Position numbers and translations under genes: made by a program. The notes beneath the pieces are model-generated. The model saw nothing but the letters and a program-made list of their open reading frames with translations. It was not told where the DNA came from and did no database searches. DNA of 64,000 nucleotides from Geoanaerobacter sp964528055 (GTDB lineage: Bacteria; Desulfobacterota; Desulfuromonadia; Geobacterales; DSM-12255), in assembly GCA_964528055.1 (NCBI GenBank), contig CAZGQM010000005.1, positions 177,135 through 241,134 of the forward strand, in the 5' to 3' direction. Positions 50,693 to 58,696 of this stretch are shown piece by piece. Numbering within the stretch: position 1 is the first letter of the stretch; every line of letters starts with the position of its first letter.

Positions 50693-51055
50693 ATGAAACC
50701 TGTCATAGTATTTGTCTACAACGCTGATAGCGGCATCTTCAATACCATGACCGATATTGCGCACAAGATTTTCTCACCGGAAACCTACTCCTGCAACCTT
50801 TGCGCGATCACATACGGGAAATTCTCCATCCGTGAAGAGTGGAAAACGTTTCTGGAAACTCTGGATGCGAACATGGAGTTCCTCCACCGGAACGAACTGG
50901 AAGAGCAGTACGGGCTGACCGGTGTAGAACTCCCTGCTGCTCTCCTAAAGACCGGACAACAACTCGAATTATGGATAACCTCCAAAGAAATAAATGAATG
51001 CAAAACGATCGAAGAATTGAAAAACCTGGTAACCGGCAAATTGAACAACAGATGA
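50693..51055 (+). CDS. Conserved-looking small protein, function unknown
   Basis: A 120-residue soluble protein I cannot assign. It starts KPVIVFVYNADSGIFNTMTDIAHK, which looks like a beta strand and an alpha helix of a small alpha/beta fold. A CxxC occurs in SCNLCAIT, and the C-terminal half is helical (EINECKTIEELKNLV). There is no signal peptide. GGGTGGG stands before the ATG at 50693; a further in-frame ATG at 50681 overlaps that site. It lies between the DUF512 gene and a secreted hydrolase. The fold resembles thioredoxin-like or GTPase-like scraps, but not enough to name it. Confidence 0.6.
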   Translation: MKPVIVFVYNADSGIFNTMTDIAHKIFSPETYSCNLCAITYGKFSIREEWKTFLETLDANMEFLHRNELEEQYGLTGVELPAALLKTGQQLELWITSKEINECKTIEELKNLVTGKLNNR

Positions 51056-51082
51056 CAATTGTACAGAAAAGGAGGAACAATT

Positions 51083-51886
51083 ATGAAACGTTTGACAATT
51101 TCAGTCCTGATGTTCGCCTTTGTCACACTCTTTACCATGCGTGTATACGCTGCACCTGCTGAAATTACATGGTACGGACATGCTGCCTTCAAGGTGGTTA
51201 CGCCAAACGGGAAAGTTCTGCTTGTAGATCCCTGGATTACCAACCCTGCCAACAAAAACGGTAGCAAGGATCTCGAAGCCCTTACGAAGGCTGACTTGAT
51301 ACTTCTGACCCATGGTCATACCGATCATATTGGCGACAGTGTTGAGATCGCCAAGAGGACCAAAGCCAATCTTGTAGGGACATTCGACCTTATGAAGGCA
51401 ATGGTAAGTTATAAGGGTTTCCCTGAAAAACAGGCGGAGCGGACAACCACCGGCAGTTTTGGCGGGGAGATAAAGCTTCTTGAAGGAGAGGTTGTCGTCA
51501 AGTTCATTCCTGCGATGCACGGCGGTAGCATGGATACCCAGATGGGGCCGATATATGCAGGACAGCCGGGAGGGTTTCTGATCTCTGTGAAAAATGGTCC
51601 CCAGATCTATCACACTGGGGATACCGACATCTTCAGCGATATGCCGCTACTTACCGGTAATGTTGATTTGCTGCTTGTTTGCATCGGGGACAAGTTCACC
51701 ATGGGGCCTGTAATGGCTGCAAAATCCGTAAGCATGATAAAGCCCAGGATGGTAGTCCCTATGCATTACGCAACGTATCCTATTCTTACCGGGACTCCAG
51801 AGCAGTTCAGGATAGAACTTACCAAACTGGGACTCGCATCGCTCTTCATGCAGATGAAAGTTGGAGAGACTTTGGTATGGAGGTAG
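51083..51886 (+). CDS. Secreted metallo-beta-lactamase-fold hydrolase
   Basis: A 267-residue protein. The signal peptide (1-24) ends at YAA. The MBL fold follows in the short UPF0173-like form: TWYGHAAFKV, metal site LTHGHTDHIGD (HxHxDH), IPAMHGGS, HTGDTD and VPMHYATYP. Members hydrolyse a wide range of esters and lactones; the substrate here is unknown. The signal peptide is unusual for this subgroup, which is mostly cytoplasmic. AAGGAGGA stands 6-8 bases before the ATG. Confidence 0.85.
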   Translation: MKRLTISVLMFAFVTLFTMRVYAAPAEITWYGHAAFKVVTPNGKVLLVDPWITNPANKNGSKDLEALTKADLILLTHGHTDHIGDSVEIAKRTKANLVGTFDLMKAMVSYKGFPEKQAERTTTGSFGGEIKLLEGEVVVKFIPAMHGGSMDTQMGPIYAGQPGGFLISVKNGPQIYHTGDTDIFSDMPLLTGNVDLLLVCIGDKFTMGPVMAAKSVSMIKPRMVVPMHYATYPILTGTPEQFRIELTKLGLASLFMQMKVGETLVWR

Positions 51887-51983
51887 GTTGGATTTGAGTA
51901 GACCACGATGAAAAATGCCCTGACGTTCTGGACATTCAATAATTATGCGATATAAAGGGATTCATCTCAATATTGGAGGACTT

Positions 51984-52304
51984 ATGAATAAATCAGAACT
52001 TGTAGACAGAATCGCAAAAGGGGCAGGACTCACTAAAGTCCAAGCGGAGAAGGCACTCAACAGCTTTATCTTGGAAACAACGGCAGCTATAAAGGCTGGT
52101 GAAAAGGTCACTCTGATAGGATTCGGAACTTTTGGTGCGGTCACGCGTGCAGCTCGAACTGGCCGCAATCCGGCTACCGGTAAGGAAATCAAGATTACTG
52201 CCAAAACAAATGGCAAATTTACACCAGGCAAGGCTCTCAAGGATTTAACGGCGAAACCTGCCAAAGCTGCTCCGAAGGCTAAGGCAGCCGTGAAAAAGAA
52301 GTAG
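51984..52304 (+). CDS. HU-type DNA-binding protein with basic tail
   Basis: A 106-residue protein. The HU/IHF fold is clear: MNKSELVDRIA, LIGFGTFGAVTRAARTGRNPATGKEIKI (the DNA-binding beta arm with its Pro) and PGKALKDL. The C-terminus adds a Lys/Ala/Pro tail (KPAKAAPKAKAAVKKK) of histone-like type not found in minimal HU. It probably binds and bends DNA non-specifically. I chose the ATG at 51984 after TTGGAGGA; the earlier in-frame ATG lacks such a site. A strong bidirectional terminator follows. Confidence 0.92.
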   Translation: MNKSELVDRIAKGAGLTKVQAEKALNSFILETTAAIKAGEKVTLIGFGTFGAVTRAARTGRNPATGKEIKITAKTNGKFTPGKALKDLTAKPAKAAPKAKAAVKKK

Positions 52305-52360
52305 GTCAGTTTATACACGAACGATTGTGGATGGCGTGCAACCCGATCATAAAACAGTGA

Positions 52361-52412
52361 CTGTTACTACATGAAAAGCCCTGAGTGATCAGGGCTTTTC
52401 ATGTAGTAACAG
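52361..52412. terminator. Perfect 24-bp-arm hairpin, bidirectional terminator between convergent genes
   Basis: Arms 52361-52384 and 52389-52412 are exact reverse complements around GTGA. The core AAAAGCCCTGA/TCAGGGCTTTT gives a U run on both strands, serving the HU gene (rightward) and the kinase gene (leftward). The outer 13 bases of each arm extend the pairing beyond what termination needs. Confidence 0.88.
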
Positions 52413-52433
52413 TAGATAGGTATTTCACTGTAT

Positions 52434-53948
52434 TTAAAGTGTGAAATAGAATGTCGAGCCCTTTTCCTGTTCACCTTCGGCCCAAATCCTGCCTCCGTGC
52501 CGCTGGATAATCCTTTGTGCCGTTGCTAATTCAGTACCGCTTGATACTGTGGATTTATTATGATTGCTCTGTATTCTGTTAAATAGTTTGAACAGTTTAT
52601 TTGAATACTTCATGTCGAATCCACAACCGTTGTCTCTTACGAAATAGACAGCCTTGCCGTTGGATCGAGCGATACCAAATTCTATCTGAGCAGGGATATG
52701 CCCTTCAGTACTTTTCCATGCATATGACAAAAGGTTTTCCATAACCAGTTTTAGTAATACATGGTCTCCTTTAACAATAATATCAGGGGCCACATAGAAC
52801 TTGGCCTTTCGTCCCGGATCTGATGATGAAAGCCCTTGGGCAATGGATGTTGCGATGGCACTCAGGTTAACATTTTGCACTGAGATGCCGCGACGTGTCA
52901 ATTGGCTCAGGTTTAGCATCGCGTCAATGATATGCTTAAGTTGAAAACTTGTCTGGTTGATCCTCTGCAGGTATTCTCTGCCGTTCTCGCTAAGCGTATC
53001 ATTCAGATCTTCGAATAAGGCCTTACTCAACCCCTGGAGTCTCGAAAGAGGTCCACAAAGTTCATGCGAGATCGCGTCACAGAATTCATCCAACTCACGA
53101 TTGGTCGCATCCAGAAGAGCGGTTCTTTTCAGTACCCGGTATTCCAGTTCAGCGTTTAATTTGCGAATCTCTTCTTCCGCTGCCTTACGCCTTGTGACGT
53201 CTTCGGAATAGAGTATGAAGTGTTTCAGTTCACCGGACTCAGAATATACTGGCGAAACAATTGCCTGCTCTACCAGTTCAGATCCGCTTCCATCCTTCAA
53301 AACTAGTTCGCCTTTCCACACCTGCTCCTGCGACAATGCATCATGAATACTCTTGCCAGCCTCGGAAGAGCCGTTGAACAATCGTGTAACATGTTTTCCT
53401 ACAAGTTCGTTTAACGGTATGCCTGTAACCGCTTTGACCTGAGAATTGATGTATTTAATGGTTCCGTTGCTGTCGGTAATGGTTATCATGCTTGGACAGT
53501 GATCAAGCGCCTTTTTCAGGAGAGAATGATTTTCCTGCTGCATCAAGACAGATTTTGCTTTGTTCAGCCTATCCATACATCTGCAAAGGGCTGCAGAAAG
53601 TTGATCTATTTCGACTGGTTTCGCCAGGTAATGATTAATGGAGAGGTCGAAAGTGCTAAACAAAAGTTCAGCATCGCACTTTTCGATGGTGACAATTATT
53701 TCTATATGTGCATCAGAGGTTCGAATCGCTTTAATTAACTCAAGACCATTTAGTATGGGCATAGATAGGTCGGTGATGATGATGTCCGGCTTTACCTCGT
53801 TGTATATTCTCAGCCCTTCTTGCCCGTTTTCAGCAACATAAAGAAAATAGCCGAGCTTGCTGAGCATCTTTGCGGTGCGTGCAAAAACCGATGGGGAGTT
53901 TTCTACGTAGAGGACTGAACACATCTCTGATCGACCTGTGACTTTCAT
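52434..53948 (-). CDS. Hybrid histidine kinase: receiver, PAS and kinase domains
   Basis: A 504-residue cytoplasmic protein with no membrane segment. The N-terminal receiver (about 10-125) has Asp60 in ITDLSMPILNG and Lys in LAKPV, but VEN replaces the usual acidic VED/VDD pair. A PAS-PAC unit (about 145-265) and a coiled segment follow. The HisKA domain has His295 in AISHELCGPLSRL, and the ATPase has MENLLSYAW, DNGCGFD and GTELATAQRI. It should autophosphorylate and pass phosphate to a separate regulator. No response-regulator gene is adjacent. GAGG stands six bases before the ATG. An in-frame ATG 24 bases later is possible. Confidence 0.87.
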   Translation of the reverse strand: MKVTGRSEMCSVLYVENSPSVFARTAKMLSKLGYFLYVAENGQEGLRIYNEVKPDIIITDLSMPILNGLELIKAIRTSDAHIEIIVTIEKCDAELLFSTFDLSINHYLAKPVEIDQLSAALCRCMDRLNKAKSVLMQQENHSLLKKALDHCPSMITITDSNGTIKYINSQVKAVTGIPLNELVGKHVTRLFNGSSEAGKSIHDALSQEQVWKGELVLKDGSGSELVEQAIVSPVYSESGELKHFILYSEDVTRRKAAEEEIRKLNAELEYRVLKRTALLDATNRELDEFCDAISHELCGPLSRLQGLSKALFEDLNDTLSENGREYLQRINQTSFQLKHIIDAMLNLSQLTRRGISVQNVNLSAIATSIAQGLSSSDPGRKAKFYVAPDIIVKGDHVLLKLVMENLLSYAWKSTEGHIPAQIEFGIARSNGKAVYFVRDNGCGFDMKYSNKLFKLFNRIQSNHNKSTVSSGTELATAQRIIQRHGGRIWAEGEQEKGSTFYFTL

Positions 53949-54249
53949 ATGTGGCCTCGTTAGGTTTCATGTTGCCAAAAACGTAATAAAAACGAAACCT
54001 TGATTATATATATGCAATAGTGGTACCCGAAATGCAAGATTACTCACTGGTTAAAATACATCTTAATTTACATGAAGTTGCGTAAGATTCGAAAGATAAT
54101 GCCAGGATTAAGGCATTCAAAAGTGTTCACTTCTAAAGGTGAGAGCTGTGCAAATATCGGCTATTTCGGCGCTCCTCAAACGGTTGACGAGGGCTGGACG
54201 GTACGATACTCTTTAGCAGTCGATATTGTGAGCATTATGAGGAGCGTAC
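53949..54249. other. Divergent intergenic region, about 300 bases, no gene supported
   Basis: It holds the leaders of the kinase (left) and the phosphodiesterase-like gene (right). The first 120 bases are AT-rich. A short palindrome AGTGTTCACT lies near 54120. An open frame from 54072 runs into the next gene but has no Shine-Dalgarno and an unlikely composition. I looked for a c-di-GMP or other known riboswitch core and saw none. Confidence 0.5.
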
Positions 54250-55008
54250 ATGCATCTAAGAGTGCTGGGGTGTGCCGGTTCAGAGTTTCCTGATCACCAC
54301 TCTCCTGGTTTCCTTATTGACAGGACGCTGCTTCTTGATGCAGGCACCATTGGTTCTGTCCTGGCGGAAGATGAGCAAAGCTTGATCCGAACTATTTTGC
54401 TTTCTCACAGTCATCTTGACCATATAAAGGGGATACCGTTACTTGCAGACAATCTAATTATTAGTGGATTTGATCGGTCGGTCAGGTTGGTGGGAACAAC
54501 TGAAATTCTTGATGGAATTCGTCAGCACATCTTTAATAATGTAATTTGGCCTGACTTTTCCAGGATTCCATCAGTGGACCATCCTGTAGTGGAGTACTCT
54601 GAAGTAAAAGTTGGGCACGAATACAGTATCGACGAATGTTCGATTGTACCGATAACCGTCAATCATTCTGTGCCTGCCGTTGGATACATACTTCGCAAAG
54701 GTAATGCATCACTTCTGTATACCGGCGATACCGGTCCCACAGATTCAATCTGGCAATGTGCGACAGGGCTTTCAGCCATAATAGTGGAAGTTTCCTTCCC
54801 CAATTGCATGGAGGAATTGGCCCTTCTTACTGGACATCTGACACCTTCTCTTCTTGCTCGTGAGTTTTGCAAGCTGCAATCATTGCCACCACTTATTCTT
54901 GTGACCCATCCCAAACCTCAGTATTATCGGCAGATTCAAACGGAATTAGATCGTTTGAACATTCCTCAAATGGAGCTGTTGCGAGATGGCAACGAATATG
55001 AAATTTAG
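54250..55008 (+). CDS. MBL-fold hydrolase resembling class II cyclic-nucleotide phosphodiesterases
   Basis: A 252-residue cytoplasmic protein. The metal site LLSHSHLDHIKGIP fits the class II phosphodiesterase form HxHLDH. VNHSVPAVGYIL and YTGDTGPTD supply the later metal ligands, and LVTHPKPQY closes the fold. Class II enzymes hydrolyse 3',5'-cyclic nucleotides. The same fold also covers RNase Z-like and other esterases, so cyclic-nucleotide hydrolysis is likely but not certain. GAGGAG precedes the ATG. It stands alone between the divergent kinase and a convergent operon. Confidence 0.78.
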   Translation: MHLRVLGCAGSEFPDHHSPGFLIDRTLLLDAGTIGSVLAEDEQSLIRTILLSHSHLDHIKGIPLLADNLIISGFDRSVRLVGTTEILDGIRQHIFNNVIWPDFSRIPSVDHPVVEYSEVKVGHEYSIDECSIVPITVNHSVPAVGYILRKGNASLLYTGDTGPTDSIWQCATGLSAIIVEVSFPNCMEELALLTGHLTPSLLAREFCKLQSLPPLILVTHPKPQYYRQIQTELDRLNIPQMELLRDGNEYEI

Positions 55009-55114
55009 GGAGAAGTTGAAGCAGCGTATGAGAAGACTTTGCTGTAGGGAAAACAGCGGGGATTGTCGCGGATAGCGGGTGCACTATAAGATAGTAAATG
55101 TATCAGTATCCGAC

Positions 55115-55324
55115 TTATTCTTCCTTTGCGATCCGTATTACCTGAAGCACCCCTGACATCCTTTCCAAAGAAGAAGCATCCAGATCCTCTGTATTACCAA
55201 TGACCCCTATAATTGTTCTATTTGCACCGGTTGACTGATGGATGTCGAAATTCTGGTTAATCAGTTGTTCCTTAATTGTCACCAGTTCTTCTTCTGAAGC
55301 ACTCTTTTTCATGATTATGAGCAT
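55115..55324 (-). CDS. Free-standing DAHP-synthase-type ferredoxin-like regulatory domain
   Basis: A 69-residue protein. MLIIMKKSASEEELVTIKEQL, then GANRTIIGVIGNTEDLD and VLQVIRIAKEE, match the N-terminal ferredoxin-like domain that precedes the catalytic barrel in AroF-type 3-deoxy-7-phosphoheptulonate synthases and mediates feedback by aromatic amino acids. No barrel follows; the frame ends after the domain. Its ATG overlaps the chorismate mutase stop by one base (TAATG), so they are coupled. It could regulate the mutase, or a barrel encoded elsewhere. Confidence 0.75.
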   Translation of the reverse strand: MLIIMKKSASEEELVTIKEQLINQNFDIHQSTGANRTIIGVIGNTEDLDASSLERMSGVLQVIRIAKEE

Positions 55325-55605
55325 TATGTATTCTCCGTATCACGTGTCATGATTCTTTCCAGCCTTCTGGATTCGTCAATCACCCTTTCGAACAGCCTAA
55401 CTATGGCCTGGTCGTCCAATGGACCTTGATTATCCTGTTTCATCCGTTCGAATATCTTCTTTTCGCGTGTGGGGTCGTAAACCGGCAAGGACCTTTCTTT
55501 CTTGATTTCGCCGATCAGCAGGGCCAGTGACGCCCGTTGGTTGAAGATGCTTAGTAGTTCGCTGTCTAGTCGGTCAATTTCCTGGCGTATTTCATCGATA
55601 GTCAT
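55324..55605 (-). CDS. AroQ-type chorismate mutase
   Basis: A 93-residue all-helical protein converting chorismate to prephenate for phenylalanine and tyrosine synthesis. IDEIRQEIDRLDSELLSIFNQR carries the first active-site Arg, and IGEIKKERSLPVYDPTREKKIFER carries the Lys and the second Arg. I start at MTIDEIRQEI (55605), the usual AroQ N-terminus; the frame is open 90 bases further but that part overlaps nadB. It lies 25 bases downstream of nadB and one base overlaps the regulatory-domain gene. No prephenate dehydratase is fused. Confidence 0.88.
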   Translation of the reverse strand: MTIDEIRQEIDRLDSELLSIFNQRASLALLIGEIKKERSLPVYDPTREKKIFERMKQDNQGPLDDQAIVRLFERVIDESRRLERIMTRDTENT

Positions 55606-55630
55606 GGAATCTTCTCTCAAGGGTCTCGTC

Positions 55631-57226
55631 TTAAAACTGTTTTCGTATAAAAGTATCTTTTTTCCAGCGGATGTCGTCACGTTCCGAATAGTCAATGGTA
55701 TAGTGAAGGCCGCGGGATTCCTTGCGCTGCTGGGCGCAGAGTATGATCAACTCGCCGACGGTTGCTATATTCCGTAGTTCGATAAGGTCGGAAGTGACCT
55801 TGAAGTCCCAGTAGTAGTCGTCGATTTCTTCCTGAATCAGCCTGATTCTGTTGAGAGCTCTGGCCAGTCGTTTGTCTGAACGGACAATCCCAACAAAGTT
55901 CCACATGCTTCGCCGGATTTCATCCCAGTTCTGAGATACGACAACCATTTCGTCACTGTCTGTTGCGGTCCCATAGTCCCATTCAGGGATAACGAGGTCA
56001 GAGTGGCTTATATCCTCAAGCGCTTCGCTGGCATGTCGGTAAGCGCGACCGGCGTAGACTGCAGCCTCAAGCAACGAGTTGCTCGCAAGCCGGTTTGCCC
56101 CATGTAGGCCTGTGAAGGCCACTTCACCGATTGCATAAAGGTGCCGGATATCGGTCTCGGCATCCTGATTGACTGCCACTCCACCGCAGAGATAGTGGGC
56201 TGCAGGGACAACCGGGAGCGGCTGGACGGTCATGTCCAGGCCGTATTCCAGGCATGTCTGGTAGATATTGGGAAATCGCGTCCTGACGTATTCCGGTTCC
56301 TTATGAGTAATATCCAGATAGACGCAGTCGTCGCCGTGAACCTTCATCTCATTGTCGATAGCACGTGCAACGATATCGCGTGGCGCCAGGTCCTTCAAAT
56401 GATGATACTTTTCCATGAATGCTGTCCCATCTCTGCGGCGCAGGATCGCTCCCTCGCCACGCACCGCCTCGGAGATCAAAAACGATTTGGCATGCGGGTG
56501 GAAAAGAGTCGTGGGGTGGAACTGCATGAATTCCATGTTGGAAATGGTAGCCCCAGCCCGGTAGGCCATGGCAACCCCATCGCCGGTAGCAACATCCGGA
56601 TTGCAGGTGTAGAGATAGACCTTGCCAGCCCCACCTGCAGCAAGGAGTGTGACCTTGGCTGAAAATGTCTTCACAATTCCAGTTTCGATCTCCAATACAT
56701 GTGCTCCCAGGCAACGGTTTGGTTTGGTCCGTTTTCGCGTCACCTTTGAGTCGGTGATAAGGTCAATGGCTATATGGTGTTCCAATATCTTGATATTTGG
56801 ATTCTTGAGCGCCTCTGCTACCAAGGCACGTTCGATCTCACGACCGGTCACATCTTCGGCATGGAGGATACGTCGTTGGCTGTGGCCGCCTTCGCGGGTC
56901 AGATCGTAGGAGTCGCCGCTGGTAGTGAAATTAACACCCCAGTCGATCAGTTCTCGAATTACGTGCGGTCCTTCCTCCACCACCAGTTTCACCACATCCT
57001 CGTGGCATATTCCGGCACCAGCAACGAGAGTATCTTCGATGTGCGCTGAGAAGGTGTCTTCCTGTGAAAAGACCGAAGCAATCCCACCCTGAGCGTAGTT
57101 TGTTGCGGATTCTGACACCTCTCTCTTGGTGACTATGGCAACGCTGCCGTGCCTGGCAGCCTTGAGGGCAAAAGAGAGGCCGGCGATGCCGCTTCCGATG
57201 ACAAGAAAATCGCTTTGAAGTTTCAT
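55631..57226 (-). CDS. nadB: L-aspartate oxidase
   Basis: A 531-residue flavoprotein of de novo NAD synthesis. It oxidises L-aspartate to iminoaspartate for NadA. The FAD-binding start is LVIGSGIAGLSFALKAA. NYAQGGIASV, GGHSQRRILHAEDVTGREIE and the substrate-side HPTTLFHP are all family marks. GLHGANRLASNSLLEAAVYAG is near the C-terminal flavin region. In anaerobes fumarate can replace oxygen as acceptor. It is the first gene of a leftward unit with chorismate mutase. nadA and nadC are not in the window. Confidence 0.95.
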   Translation of the reverse strand: MKLQSDFLVIGSGIAGLSFALKAARHGSVAIVTKREVSESATNYAQGGIASVFSQEDTFSAHIEDTLVAGAGICHEDVVKLVVEEGPHVIRELIDWGVNFTTSGDSYDLTREGGHSQRRILHAEDVTGREIERALVAEALKNPNIKILEHHIAIDLITDSKVTRKRTKPNRCLGAHVLEIETGIVKTFSAKVTLLAAGGAGKVYLYTCNPDVATGDGVAMAYRAGATISNMEFMQFHPTTLFHPHAKSFLISEAVRGEGAILRRRDGTAFMEKYHHLKDLAPRDIVARAIDNEMKVHGDDCVYLDITHKEPEYVRTRFPNIYQTCLEYGLDMTVQPLPVVPAAHYLCGGVAVNQDAETDIRHLYAIGEVAFTGLHGANRLASNSLLEAAVYAGRAYRHASEALEDISHSDLVIPEWDYGTATDSDEMVVVSQNWDEIRRSMWNFVGIVRSDKRLARALNRIRLIQEEIDDYYWDFKVTSDLIELRNIATVGELIILCAQQRKESRGLHYTIDYSERDDIRWKKDTFIRKQF

Positions 57227-57414
57227 ATTTCACCTGTTTGGCCGATATGTATTGATGCCACTTCGAGCCGGATTATTCTCCCGTGGGAGATATTTGTCAA
57301 GGGATAGTGCCGCTCGGAGTGGAGTTGCGCGAATTCTTACTTGAATACCTGAACTCCGGAGTCTAGAATGACACAGCCAGCCCAGTTATTTGAAGCTGCG
57401 CAGGGAGCAATGTG

Positions 57415-58017
57415 ATGATGAACAGATCCGTGCTTCGTATCGTGCCATGGCTGCTTCTCACTGTTGTATCATGGGCACTGCCGGTAGCAGCCGACATATA
57501 TAGGTATGAGGATAACGACGGGGTTGTACACTTCACTGATTCGCCGACGGACGGTCGATTTAAGATATTTCTGCGAGATATCAGAAAGGAACTTAAACTA
57601 CGCACCTCTTTCCGGCTGACCGGCAACCCGGAGGAATACGAGTCGTTGATAAACCGGTATGCGCTAGAATACGCCGTTGACAGGTCGCTTGTTAAAGCGG
57701 TGATACAGGCAGAATCAGGCTACAATCCCAATGCTGTGTCACGAAAAGGGGCGCAGGGGCTTATGCAGTTGATGCCAAAGACTGCCCAGCATCTTAAGGT
57801 TGCCGACTCCTTTGATCCAGCCCAGAATATTAAGGGTGGAGTCAAATATCTCCGCTTTCTTCTTGATACCTGCAAGGGTGACGAGACGCTTGCCCTGGCA
57901 GCCTATAATGCAGGGCTCACCAGGGTCTCACAGTATGGCGGAGTCCCACCTATTGCCGAGACCCGCAACTATGTAGACAAAGTTCTCAGTTACCGAAAAT
58001 CCTACAAAGGAAACTGA
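57415..58017 (+). CDS. Lytic transglycosylase (SLT domain) with DUF4124-type N-terminus
   Basis: About 200 residues. A signal peptide (1-26) leads to a DUF4124-like segment (DIYRYEDNDGVVHFTDSP). The SLT domain follows, with catalytic Glu in VIQAESGYNPNAVS, then GAQGLMQLMPKTA and LALAAYNAGLTRV. It cleaves peptidoglycan strands in the periplasm, giving anhydro ends. I use the ATG at 57415 with AGGGAG seven bases before; an in-frame GTG at 57412 is possible. pgsA starts eight bases after the stop. Confidence 0.92.
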   Translation: MMNRSVLRIVPWLLLTVVSWALPVAADIYRYEDNDGVVHFTDSPTDGRFKIFLRDIRKELKLRTSFRLTGNPEEYESLINRYALEYAVDRSLVKAVIQAESGYNPNAVSRKGAQGLMQLMPKTAQHLKVADSFDPAQNIKGGVKYLRFLLDTCKGDETLALAAYNAGLTRVSQYGGVPPIAETRNYVDKVLSYRKSYKGN

Positions 58018-58025
58018 CCCATCGC

Positions 58026-58619
58026 ATGCCAAGCAGTACTGCAAATCCCATATGGAATATTCCAAACATCCTGACATTGCTCAGGATTGCAGCCATTCCT
58101 CTGCTGGCATGGCTCCTTATGTCCCCTTCGAAGGACTCCGGCTTCTGGGCTGCAGCGCTTTTCTCAGCGGCATCAGTCACCGACTGGCTCGACGGCTACC
58201 TTGCGCGACGTATGGGGATTGAAACAGTCTTTGGAAAATTTCTTGATCCGATCGCGGACAAGCTGATCGTTATGGCTGCTCTCATCATGATACTCCCCTT
58301 CAACAGGGTCCCTGCCTGGATGGTTTTGGTGATCCTCGGTCGAGAGATAATCATCACTGGCTTGAGGGGGATAGCATCCACTGAGGGGATCATCATCCAG
58401 GCCAGCGATCTGGGCAAATTCAAGACAATCTTTCAACTTGTTGCAATAATCGGCCTTCTTCTGCATTACGATTACCACTGGTTCTTCGGGATCGATCATT
58501 TCCTTCTCACTGTTAATATGCACAATGTCGGCATATTCTACCTCTGGATCGCCACAGTCCTCACCATATGGTCAGGCGTGGATTATGTTGCCAGGTTCAT
58601 GAAGGTCATAGTGAAGTAG
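58026..58619 (+). CDS. pgsA: CDP-diacylglycerol-glycerol-3-phosphate 3-phosphatidyltransferase
   Basis: A 197-residue membrane enzyme making phosphatidylglycerol phosphate from CDP-diacylglycerol. The CDP-alcohol phosphotransferase motif (DGx2ARx8Gx3Dx3D) is complete in DWLDGYLARRMGIETVFGKFLDPIADK. About five to six membrane segments surround it. The start NIPNILTLLRIAAIPLLAW is the standard PgsA entry. It lies between the transglycosylase gene and the acyl-ACP synthetase fusion, another lipid gene, 77 bases downstream. Confidence 0.93.
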   Translation: MPSSTANPIWNIPNILTLLRIAAIPLLAWLLMSPSKDSGFWAAALFSAASVTDWLDGYLARRMGIETVFGKFLDPIADKLIVMAALIMILPFNRVPAWMVLVILGREIIITGLRGIASTEGIIIQASDLGKFKTIFQLVAIIGLLLHYDYHWFFGIDHFLLTVNMHNVGIFYLWIATVLTIWSGVDYVARFMKVIVK

Positions 58620-58696
58620 CTCCTTCCTCGATTTACCCGGATTTCCTTCTCCAGACTGCCTGGAGAAACCTCTCCAACTGCGGTACACTCTGTAAT

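Noticed and set aside
54009..54249. Possible riboswitch (c-di-GMP type) before the MBL phosphodiesterase-like gene
   Set aside because: The conserved core of GEMM-type aptamers is not present and no convincing paired frame emerges by eye.
54072..54293. 73-residue open frame upstream of and overlapping the MBL gene
   Set aside because: No Shine-Dalgarno, composition unlike a gene, and it overlaps the well-supported start at 54250.
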